Assembly: GCA_937870675.1 (NCBI GenBank)
Contig: CALMZN010000059.1
Coordinates: 1-10,609 of the forward strand
From: an uncultured bacterium
Lineage (GTDB): Bacteria; Patescibacteriota; Patescibacteriia; UBA1558; GWA2-36-10
Length of the DNA stretch: 10,609 nucleotides
Direction: 5' to 3'
This document shows positions 1 through 5,092 of this stretch, in pieces. Position 1 is the first letter of the stretch, and every line of letters starts with the position of its first letter. The translations under genes were made by a program, and so were the position numbers. The notes under the pieces are model-generated. The model saw only the letters and a program-made list of their open reading frames with translations, searched no databases and was not told the DNA's origin.

Positions 1-2
1 TA

Positions 3-236
3 TGTGATGGGGAGACCGAATCACTTTTTACCCGTATACTGACACCGAAGAAAAATATCGGGGACAGAGGATGGCACAATTTTATTCTTTCGCTGGAAAA
101 ATATTTTGGGAAGACAGTTTTTTTGGTGTTGAGTACATCAGGTTCCGGGGAAGATCCGAGTTACTGCTGGAGTGCATGGGGATGGGGGAAGATCGTTTAT
201 TTTGAAAAAAATATCGATATTGGATTTACCAAATAG
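3..236 (+). CDS. C-terminal fragment of a cell-surface or membrane protein with a galactose-binding-like domain (partial)
   Basis: An open frame runs in from the left edge and stops at TAG 234-236, giving about 77 residues without a visible start. The residues show a pattern of the type W-(h)-x-F-x-L-x-x-Y-x-GK-x-V-x-L-x-x-x-T followed by D-x-S-x-x-W-x-x-W-G, seen as GWHNF, LEKYFGKTVFLVLSTS and SAWGWGKIVYF. This is the strand layout of jelly-roll, galactose-binding-like (discoidin/CBM-like) domains that end many large envelope glycosyltransferases and surface proteins. The family idea rests on this pattern only. The function of the full protein cannot be seen, because most of it lies outside the window. 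The end overlaps the start of the next gene by about 35 bases, so the two are probably cotranscribed. Confidence 0.6.
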   Translation, partial: CDGETESLFTRILTPKKNIGDRGWHNFILSLEKYFGKTVFLVLSTSGSGEDPSYCWSAWGWGKIVYFEKNIDIGFTK

Positions 237-1290
237 ACTAGAAGAAATTGAGGGCGCAGATTATCTTGATTTAAGAGAATTGTCTTTGTATATGGCCATC
301 AATATTTTTTGGCCCATCCAGGATTATTTAGGCAATGTTGATCGCCTTATTTTGCGTTTGGGTGGCAAAGTACCCAAAGCCGTGCATTTAAAAAGCGTCA
401 CTCTCCAAAAAAAATTATTTCCAGAGCATGCTCACGGCACGGTCAAGCAATTTATGTCCGATTATGATGATTTTGTGGAGCTAAGGGTATCCGCCAAAAA
501 GATTGCTGGTGCTGACTCTCGGCGCCTGATGCCCACTCTAGACAACTGGATCAAGGACTACGTGCATTACCTTGGCGCTGGCTATCACAACTCTTTGCAA
601 CGCGCCCAATATCTAGCCAAGAGTCCCAATGCTCTAGAGCTTGACTCCAAAGAGCGAGAGTCCTTGCGCTGTTTCTTGTTGTCCTATGATGAAAATATGC
701 CCATTGATATTGAGAATCAAGAGGGTGTTTTGTGGGCTAAGCTAAGAGAGGAAAAAGATGAGCAAGTTCCCGAAGTAATTAATATCGAAACAGCTATTGC
801 TAACCTCAACAATAATGTCAACAAACTAGATCAACTGCTTTTGCCGGAAAATTTTATTTTGTCAGAAGCCGGAAATGATATTTATAAAGTGCGGGATATT
901 TTGTGGAATGCCGTGGCCATGAATGACAAAGAAAAAGTATTGAGCTGTTTGAAAGTACTAGTCAGCCACAAGGCCTTGGATAGTTTGATTAGCGAGGATA
1001 GCCGTTTCATAAGTATTTTGAAAAGATTTATTGGTGTGCGCTATGGCAATGATATTGGCCTGTGGTTTGGCAACAATCAAGACAAACTCTTAGGTCGGCG
1101 TTTGTTTTTGGAGCTAATCTTAGCCGAAAAATTGCGTTTGTCAGAAACTGAATCAGCTGTGGCCGCTTTTTATCTGACTAGCCAGTGGCCACAGTCCGGC
1201 CAAGTGACCTACCTTGACCAAAAAGACGGCCAGCTCAAGTGGCGTAATTTGCAAGTGACAAAAAACCAGCTCAGCTGGCAGGATAATTGA
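202..1290 (+). CDS. Hypothetical protein, about 362 aa, mostly helical
   Basis: I do not recognise this protein. With the TTG at 202 it begins MKKISILDLPNRLEEIEG, and a GGGGGAA run at 184-190 sits 11 bases upstream as a possible ribosome site. An in-frame GTG at 172 would add ten residues and increase the overlap with the upstream gene; an ATG at 292 is the first ATG. The protein has no signal peptide and no clear membrane segment. It is rich in Leu, Lys, Glu and Asn, with likely amphipathic helices throughout, and contains a short Asn-rich stretch (LNNNVNKLDQLL) near the middle. The C-terminus (YLDQKDGQLKWRNLQVTK) looks like a small beta-rich end. No catalytic motif is visible. A soluble cytoplasmic, perhaps protein-binding, role is only a guess. 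Confidence 0.7.
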   Translation: MKKISILDLPNRLEEIEGADYLDLRELSLYMAINIFWPIQDYLGNVDRLILRLGGKVPKAVHLKSVTLQKKLFPEHAHGTVKQFMSDYDDFVELRVSAKKIAGADSRRLMPTLDNWIKDYVHYLGAGYHNSLQRAQYLAKSPNALELDSKERESLRCFLLSYDENMPIDIENQEGVLWAKLREEKDEQVPEVINIETAIANLNNNVNKLDQLLLPENFILSEAGNDIYKVRDILWNAVAMNDKEKVLSCLKVLVSHKALDSLISEDSRFISILKRFIGVRYGNDIGLWFGNNQDKLLGRRLFLELILAEKLRLSETESAVAAFYLTSQWPQSGQVTYLDQKDGQLKWRNLQVTKNQLSWQDN

Positions 1291-1300
1291 TTCTGATGTA

Positions 1301-1401
1301 ATTCCCGCATTTTTTATGTCATTCCCGCGAAAGCGGGAATCTACCATAATCATACCAACGGCAAATTCATGGTAGATCCCCGGGTCAAGCCCGAGGATGA
1401 C
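1301..1401. repeat. REP-like palindromic doublet with outer inverted repeat
   Basis: The core at 1318-1401 contains two short stem-loops inside a larger dyad. The first stem is ATTCCCGC (1321-1328) with GCGGGAAT (1333-1340) around a GAAA tetraloop, a perfect 8-bp stem. The second is built from CCCCGGG-TCAA-GCCCGAGG at about 1378-1396. Outside them, ATCTACCAT and ATGGTAGAT are inverted copies, and GTCATTCC at the left mirrors GGATGAC at the right. A partial direct copy, ATGTAATTCCCGC, precedes it at 1296-1308. Elements of this GTCATTCCCGCGAAAGCGGGAAT type are dispersed repeats in many bacteria. The element lies between convergent genes, where it could also act as a weak bidirectional terminator. 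Confidence 0.75.
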
Positions 1402-1457
1402 GTGTTTAATATAGTTATCGCACTATGACATACGAATAATGTGCGCAATGACAAAAA

Positions 1458-2639
1458 TTAAATTTTTTCCCAAATAGTAATTTGGCGGGACACTTTTTGT
1501 TGCGGGCGTTGATAGACAATCTGCCCGTTTTTTGCTGATTGGAAATTTATCGGCAGGCAAATATTTTTGAAGCCGATTTTTTCTATTCGTTTTATGTCTA
1601 GAGTGTCTATTTGTGTATTTTGGACATTGAAAATTGGAAAAACAAAAATTATTTTGGCTTGGGGTTTTAATATTTTATAAAATTCTTGAAAAGAATAGAA
1701 ATAAAGTCCAGCTAATTCTTGGCTCAAATCGTAAAAGTAATTAAAATTATTTTTTTTCATGATTTCTGTGGCCGAGCCCATAAACGGCTCGCTCACCAGA
1801 TAGTCAACGGAGTGGGGGGACAAATATTTGCTCAAATTTTCGGCCTCAGCTTTTATAATTTTGGCCTCAAAAGAATATGGGTATTGTTTTTTTAGCCACG
1901 TTAGATTTTTTTGGCTGTCCTCAATGGCTTTGGCGCTCTTGTCGGTGCCCAACAATTTTTTGTAGCCCAAAATAACGGCTTCTTGCAAGACCGTGCCTGA
2001 GCCACAAAAAGGGTCTAATAAAATTCCTTTGTTTTCTGTTCCCAACAAGTTGATCATCATCTTGGCTACTTTGGGTGGTAGCATGCCTGATCTATCGTCG
2101 CGTCCGGGTCTATTCATGTCGCGCTCAGCGTAGTCCTCAAAATCTTGCACGGCTTTGGTCAGGCCGATGATGTATTTGTCAGAAGCGGGGATGATTAGTA
2201 GTTCATTGCCCAGTAAATTATTTTTTTTGACTACTACCGAAGACAACTCCAGTTCTTGGCTAGTGACTAGACGACTCTTATACCCCTGAGCTGATAATTC
2301 TTTTTTTACAGCCAGAGCAATTTTTTTTATGCTCAAGTATTTTTTATTTTGACCACCATAAATACTAAAGCCAAAATTAATTTTGTTATTTTTTTTGGTC
2401 AGATTTTTTGCCCACCAATCAGCTGTCAGCTGGTTTAGATTGTCAAAACTAGTCAAATATTCGGCTACTTTGATGGCGCCGCCTAAGATGGATATTATCT
2501 GGTCGGCCTCTAAATCAAGCTCTAGTAGGCAATAATTAGAGTGAAATTCTAGGTTTTTTGCTTGTTTATGAAAAACAGACCAGATTTCAGCTTGGGCTAG
2601 ATCTGGCGACTGGCCAGTGATTAAAATATATTTTGGCAT
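1458..2639 (-). CDS. Trm11/TrmG10-like SAM-dependent methyltransferase (probable tRNA guanine-N2 methylase)
   Basis: The 393-residue protein has an N-terminal region of about 165 residues that occupies the place of the RNA-binding THUMP-like module, followed by a Rossmann methyltransferase domain. The motif RDMNRPGRDDRSGMLPPK (173-190) is the family signature just before the catalytic domain. DPFCGSGT (209-216) is the SAM-binding motif I. The usual catalytic D/N-P-P-Y/F position reads SEPF (283-286), so the first residue is Ser and the second Glu, a departure from the canonical DPPY. Family membership points to N2-methylation of a guanosine in tRNA, but the substrate is inferred. DNA amino-methylases share motif IV, so that remains an alternative. 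The gene is divergent from rpsF and convergent with the 202-1290 gene. It has no Shine-Dalgarno sequence. Confidence 0.8.
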   Translation of the reverse strand: MPKYILITGQSPDLAQAEIWSVFHKQAKNLEFHSNYCLLELDLEADQIISILGGAIKVAEYLTSFDNLNQLTADWWAKNLTKKNNKINFGFSIYGGQNKKYLSIKKIALAVKKELSAQGYKSRLVTSQELELSSVVVKKNNLLGNELLIIPASDKYIIGLTKAVQDFEDYAERDMNRPGRDDRSGMLPPKVAKMMINLLGTENKGILLDPFCGSGTVLQEAVILGYKKLLGTDKSAKAIEDSQKNLTWLKKQYPYSFEAKIIKAEAENLSKYLSPHSVDYLVSEPFMGSATEIMKKNNFNYFYDLSQELAGLYFYSFQEFYKILKPQAKIIFVFPIFNVQNTQIDTLDIKRIEKIGFKNICLPINFQSAKNGQIVYQRPQQKVSRQITIWEKI

Positions 2640-2645
2640 GGCTTA

Positions 2646-2674
2646 ATAATAGTAAAATTTGATGCTTTAAGCAA
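2646..2674 (-). promoter_or_regulatory. Candidate promoter of the methyltransferase gene, possibly leaderless
   Basis: On the minus strand TTGCTT (2674-2669) and TATTAT (2651-2646) are separated by 17 bases. The -10 matches the consensus at five of six positions and the -35 at three. The -10 ends only six bases before the ATG at 2639, so transcription would start at or very near the start codon, giving a leaderless mRNA. That fits the absence of a ribosome binding site. The -35 overlaps the outer two bases of the neighbouring palindrome. Confidence 0.4.
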
Positions 2675-2713
2675 CAACCTTCGAGGTTGAAATAATCAAC
2701 CTCGAAGGTTGTT
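2673..2713. repeat. Perfect palindrome, 18-bp arms, in the divergent promoter region
   Basis: AACAACCTTCGAGGTTGA (2673-2690) and its exact reverse complement (2696-2713) flank a 5-base AATAA loop. Each arm also contains a nested near-palindrome (AACCT-TCG-AGGTT). The right arm runs into only four T residues and no gene ends here on either strand, so a terminator role is unlikely. It sits between the -35 boxes of the two divergent promoter candidates. An operator, a cruciform or a dispersed repeat are all possible. Confidence 0.8.
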
Positions 2714-2719
2714 TTGGGG

Positions 2720-2748
2720 TTGACTTTCAATTTCTATTGTGGTAAAGT
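2720..2748 (+). promoter_or_regulatory. Sigma70-type promoter for the rpsF operon
   Basis: TTGACT at 2720-2725 and TAAAGT at 2743-2748 have the ideal 17-base spacing. A TGG directly before the -10 gives an extended -10 element. Transcription would start near 2755, leaving a leader of about 105 bases before rpsF. Confidence 0.65.
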
Positions 2749-2781
2749 AGGCAAATCCAAATTGCTCAAAAATTTGGGTAT

Positions 2782-2848
2782 TTAATTAACCATGTGGCCG
2801 AGCTTGCCTCGGCTGACCCTTGCCTGATTTATCAGCTAAGGTAATTAA
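2782..2848 (+). promoter_or_regulatory. Structured rpsF leader, candidate S6:S18-binding autoregulatory RNA
   Basis: The leader contains hairpin GCCGAG-CTTGC-CTCGGC (2797-2813) and then CCTT-GC-CTGA-TTTA-TCAG-CT-AAGG (2818-2841), which has an internal loop. TTAATTAACC (about 2782-2791) and GGTAATTAA (2840-2848) can form an outer stem that closes both and competes with the base of the second hairpin. A CCGAGC sequence (2798-2803) lies in the first arm. Leaders before rpsF in many bacteria bind the S6:S18 complex and carry a CCGAGC-type motif, so this is the natural reading here. The exact class consensus was not checked by computation. Confidence 0.55.
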
Positions 2849-2861
2849 GAACCTCTAATAT

Positions 2862-3365
2862 ATGCACTACGAATTAGGTTTGATAGTCAATCCTAATGTT
2901 CCTGAAACAGAACACAAACAAGTTCAGGAGCAGGTTTTGGGCTATCTAAAAAAAATCAATGCCAAAATTGTGCACGATTTTTATCCGGGTGGCCGGCGAA
3001 AATTGGCTTATCCGATTAAAAAGCAAAAGCACGGTTTTTATTTTTATGTGGAATTTTCTTTTGAGGAGACCGAGCAAAAAGCTATTAAGTTGCTAGATCA
3101 TGATTTGAAGCTAGACAACAACATTTTGCGTCACTTGATAGTCAAGCGTCAAAAAGTTGCCACTAGCACAGAAATTTTGCGCTGGCAACAGACCACTAAG
3201 CCAGATTTTGCCAAGAAGACCAGGCGACCAATGGCTCGCCCTTTGCGACCAATGGTTCAGGCCAAGAAGGTGGAGGACAAAGCGCCAGTCAAGCCAAAAA
3301 TCGCTTTAGATGATATTGATAAACAATTAGACGCGATATTGGCCAAAGAGCCAAAAGTTGATTAA
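2862..3365 (+). CDS. rpsF: 30S ribosomal protein S6 with C-terminal extension
   Basis: Residues 1-98 are a full S6 domain: the N-terminal strand MHYELGLIVNP, the central FYPGGRRKLAYPIKKQKHGFYFYVEF segment and the end LDNNILRHLIVKRQK. S6 binds the 16S central domain with S18 in the small subunit platform. Bacterial S6 is often 95-135 residues; this one has about 70 more, a Lys/Arg/Pro-rich tail (residues 99-150) ending in an acidic helix LDDIDKQLDAIL, a style seen in Patescibacteria. It is first in an operon with ssb, 11 bases upstream of it. There is no Shine-Dalgarno sequence before the ATG (AATATATG), so translation probably depends on the structured leader. Confidence 0.96.
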   Translation: MHYELGLIVNPNVPETEHKQVQEQVLGYLKKINAKIVHDFYPGGRRKLAYPIKKQKHGFYFYVEFSFEETEQKAIKLLDHDLKLDNNILRHLIVKRQKVATSTEILRWQQTTKPDFAKKTRRPMARPLRPMVQAKKVEDKAPVKPKIALDDIDKQLDAILAKEPKVD

Positions 3366-3376
3366 TCATAAATAAT

Positions 3377-3862
3377 ATGAATCTCAACAAAGCAATGATT
3401 ATCGGTAATGTGGTGCGTGATCCAGAAATGCGCTCCACTCCTAGTGGCCAAAATGTCACTAGTTTTTCCGTGGCTACTAATCTGGTCTGGAAGGACCAAG
3501 CTGGAGTGCGCCAAGAAAAAGCGGAGTTTCACAATGTTGTGGCTTGGCGTCGTCTGGCGGAGATCACTAGCCAATATTTGAAGAAGGGCTCCAAGGTCTA
3601 CATTGAAGGTCGGATGCAGACCAGGTCTTGGGATGACCCCAATGGCGTCAAGCGTTATCGCACTGAAATTATCGCTGAAAATATGATTATGCTTGATCGC
3701 GCTAGCGGTAATAGCAATCAGGACTACCAAACTCCAAGCGCGCCACGCTCTACTGATAGGCAACCCAGCTACACCAACAATATGCCCAATGTGTCCGAAG
3801 GTGTCCAACCAGCGCCCGAGTCCAATGAGGAAGAAATTAGCATCGAGGATATACCATTCTAA
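3377..3862 (+). CDS. ssb: Single-stranded DNA-binding protein
   Basis: Residues 1-108 form the OB-fold: MNLNKAMIIGNVVRDPEMRSTPSGQNVTSFSVATN, the aromatic FHNVVAWRRLAE segment and the KVYIEGRMQTRSW strand. A disordered Ser/Asn/Gln/Pro-rich linker of about 40 residues follows. The protein ends in EEEISIEDIPF, the acidic tip with terminal Asp-Ile-Pro-Phe that recruits replication and repair proteins. It binds ssDNA as a tetramer in replication, repair and recombination. The 161-residue length is normal. The position right after rpsF is the common bacterial order. There is no SD; the start is preceded by AAATAAT. Confidence 0.96.
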   Translation: MNLNKAMIIGNVVRDPEMRSTPSGQNVTSFSVATNLVWKDQAGVRQEKAEFHNVVAWRRLAEITSQYLKKGSKVYIEGRMQTRSWDDPNGVKRYRTEIIAENMIMLDRASGNSNQDYQTPSAPRSTDRQPSYTNNMPNVSEGVQPAPESNEEEISIEDIPF

Positions 3863-3868
3863 ATAGTA

Positions 3869-3988
3869 AAAAGTAGCAAGTAAAAAGTATCACCCAAAGG
3901 GTGATCGCCCTCTGGGTGATAAAGTCATTAACTTTTACTCTACGGCCACAGAGGTGGTACTTGCAACTTCAAACTCGTAACTTTTAAT
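3869..3988. repeat. Structured intergenic region with alternative hairpins and degraded inverted repeats
   Basis: TATCACCC (3888-3895) can pair either with GGGTGAT (3899-3905; loop AAA, 7 bp) or with GGGTGATA (3914-3921; 8 bp). Around this, AGTAGCAAGTA (3872-3882) mirrors TACTTGCAACT (3958-3968) at 10 of 11 positions, and AGTAAAAAGT (3879-3888) mirrors ACTTTTACT (3931-3939). The left motif is a tandem of AAGTA-type units. No gene is visible. No U-run follows the hairpins, so this is not a simple terminator. It is most likely a decayed dispersed repeat. Confidence 0.6.
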
Positions 3989-4126
3989 TTTACCCTGTTA
4001 AATAAAATTTAAACATAGTTTAAATTTTAAATTTAATTTCAGAGAAGTTATTTGGCGGGGTATATTACATAAGAGAATTAAGGTAATAATTAAAATATAT
4101 TAATTAAATTTATTTAACAGGGTAAA
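3989..4126. repeat. Inverted-repeat element copy A (138 bp), ends 3 bases before rpsR
   Basis: TTTACCCTGTTAAATAAA at 3989-4006 has its perfect reverse complement at 4109-4126 (18 bp), and the match continues for five more pairs past a one-base bulge. A nested hairpin AAAATTTAAAC-ATA-GTTTAAATTTT (4004-4028; 11 bp, 3-base loop) abuts the left terminus. The right end contributes AGGG (4119-4122), placed 7 bases before the rpsR ATG as an SD-like sequence. When reverse-complemented it aligns with copy B at 9366-9502. It carries no gene. It could be a MITE-like repeat, an RNA control element, or both. Confidence 0.8.
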
Positions 4127-4129
4127 TAT

Positions 4130-4351
4130 ATGCATAATAAGCAAAGTAATACTAAGCACTGCAATTTTTGCGTCAACAATCAACTAGAGATTGATTACAA
4201 AGATTGGCAACAAATACAGAAATATGTTTCTTCTTATGGGAAAATTACCCCCAAGAGGAGAAACGGCGTTTGTTCCAAGCACCAACGCAAATTAGCCCAA
4301 GTAATCAAGCGAGCCAGATTTATGGCCTTATTGCCTTTTGTTTCACGCTAA
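4130..4351 (+). CDS. rpsR: 30S ribosomal protein S18, zinc-ribbon type
   Basis: The 73-residue protein has the S18 core: IDYKDWQQIQKYVSSYGKITPKRRNGVCSKHQRKL and the C-terminal IKRARFMALLPFVSR, which contacts 16S rRNA next to S6. Cys11, Cys14, Cys48 and His51 make a complete CxxC...CxxH zinc site (the C+ form of S18). The length is normal. The start ATG at 4130 is set by the SD-like AGGG of the upstream inverted-repeat element. Unlike the usual tight rpsF-ssb-rpsR arrangement, a 267-base spacer separates it from ssb. efp follows 4 bases after its stop, so both are probably on one transcript. Confidence 0.96.
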   Translation: MHNKQSNTKHCNFCVNNQLEIDYKDWQQIQKYVSSYGKITPKRRNGVCSKHQRKLAQVIKRARFMALLPFVSR

Positions 4352-4355
4352 TATT

Positions 4356-4913
4356 ATGGGCAGTATGAGCGATTTGAAAGTCGGTAAGATTATTGTGGTC
4401 AACAATGATCCTTACCAAATAATATCCAATCAGCACATCAAGGTGGCTAGAGGCGGAGCAGTAGTCAAAACCAAGTTGAAGAATTTGGTCAATGGCAATA
4501 CTTTGGAAAAATCTTTTTCCGGATCGGATACTGTGGAAATTGCCGATACAGCTCGACGTCATGCCAGCTATCTTTATGCCCAAGGGGATGATTATTTTTT
4601 TATGGACGCCACTGACTTTGAACAATTTCAGTTCAACAAAAAAGAGCTGAATGATATGGAAAAATATTTGAAAGAAGGCCAAGAGGTTGATGTCATGGTT
4701 TTCAATGACAAGCCAGTAGCTGTGTCTTTGCCATCCAAGATTAACCTAAAAGTCATTTCCGCTCCCGAAGGAGTCAAGGGCAATAGCGCTGGCGCTGTCA
4801 CCAAGGCCGTGATTTTGGAGACCGGCCTGGAAGTCAGAACCCCGCTTTTTATAAAAAGCGGTGATACATTGATCATCAATACGGAAACAGGCGAATACGT
4901 AGCTAGAGCTTAA
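4356..4913 (+). CDS. efp: Translation elongation factor P, arginine-tip form
   Basis: The 185-residue protein has the three EF-P beta-barrel domains: KOW-like N-domain (about 1-65), central OB domain (about 70-130) and C-terminal OB domain ending SGDTLIINTETGEYVARA. EF-P enters the ribosomal E site and rescues stalls at consecutive prolines. The domain I loop reads IKVARGGAVVKTKLKNL. Aligned with the E. coli K34 loop (PGKGQAFARVK) and the Pseudomonas R32 loop (GRNAAVVKMK), the tip residue is Arg32 here (Arg29 if translation begins at the second ATG, 4365). MSDLKVGK at 4365 also matches the family N-terminus, so that start is nearly as likely. Neither ATG has a clear SD. Confidence 0.95.
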   Translation: MGSMSDLKVGKIIVVNNDPYQIISNQHIKVARGGAVVKTKLKNLVNGNTLEKSFSGSDTVEIADTARRHASYLYAQGDDYFFMDATDFEQFQFNKKELNDMEKYLKEGQEVDVMVFNDKPVAVSLPSKINLKVISAPEGVKGNSAGAVTKAVILETGLEVRTPLFIKSGDTLIINTETGEYVARA

Positions 4914-4930
4914 TATAATTTTTTACTAAT

Positions 4931-4979
4931 AAAATTCTCCTTTTAAGTCATGGTGCTTGGGGAGAATTTTTTTATTTTT
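4931..4979 (+). terminator. Intrinsic terminator of the rpsF-efp unit
   Basis: AAAATTCTCC (4931-4940) pairs perfectly with GGAGAATTTT (4961-4970) over 10 bp around a 20-base loop. An uninterrupted T7 followed by A and T5 (4967-4979) completes a standard Rho-independent terminator 17 bases after the efp stop. Confidence 0.88.
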
Positions 4980-5040
4980 CTTCTCTGCCAGCTAGCAGAT
5001 TCAAGGGGCAAAATTAATATTTTAGACAAAAAGTGTTTCA

Positions 5041-5070
5041 TTGGCTTGTGGGGTTAAAATATGTTATAAT
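5041..5070 (+). promoter_or_regulatory. Strong extended -10 promoter for the secretion operon
   Basis: A perfect TATAAT (5065-5070) is preceded by TGT, which makes an extended -10. TTGGCT (5041-5046) lies 18 bases upstream as the -35. The start of transcription near 5077 leaves a leader of about 16 bases before the ATG at 5093, with no SD. It lies just after a terminator, so the downstream genes form their own transcription unit. Confidence 0.75.
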
Positions 5071-5092
5071 ATAGCAATATAAATGACAGCCA

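Noticed and set aside
1153..1353. Minus-strand 66-codon ORF
   Set aside because: It lies antisense to the 202-1290 gene and its first part (VDSRFRGND) is just the translation of the REP-like repeat.
2673..2713. Palindrome as an intrinsic terminator
   Set aside because: Both neighbouring genes start here rather than end, and only four T residues follow the stem.
2782..2848. tRNA gene in the rpsF leader
   Set aside because: Although there are hairpins, there is no T-loop GGTTCRA sequence and no closing acceptor stem of tRNA form.
3362..3808. 148-codon ORF antisense to ssb
   Set aside because: It overlaps almost the whole of ssb, shows no recognisable domain and has low-quality composition. 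ssb is certain.
3869..4126. CRISPR array
   Set aside because: Repeats here are inverted, few and uneven, with no regular direct repeats and spacers.
3989..4126. Insertion sequence with transposase
   Set aside because: The element is only 138 bp and has no coding capacity; no transposase is in the window.
4320..4879. Two minus-strand ORFs antisense to efp
   Set aside because: They are shadows of the efp coding sequence with no protein-like features.
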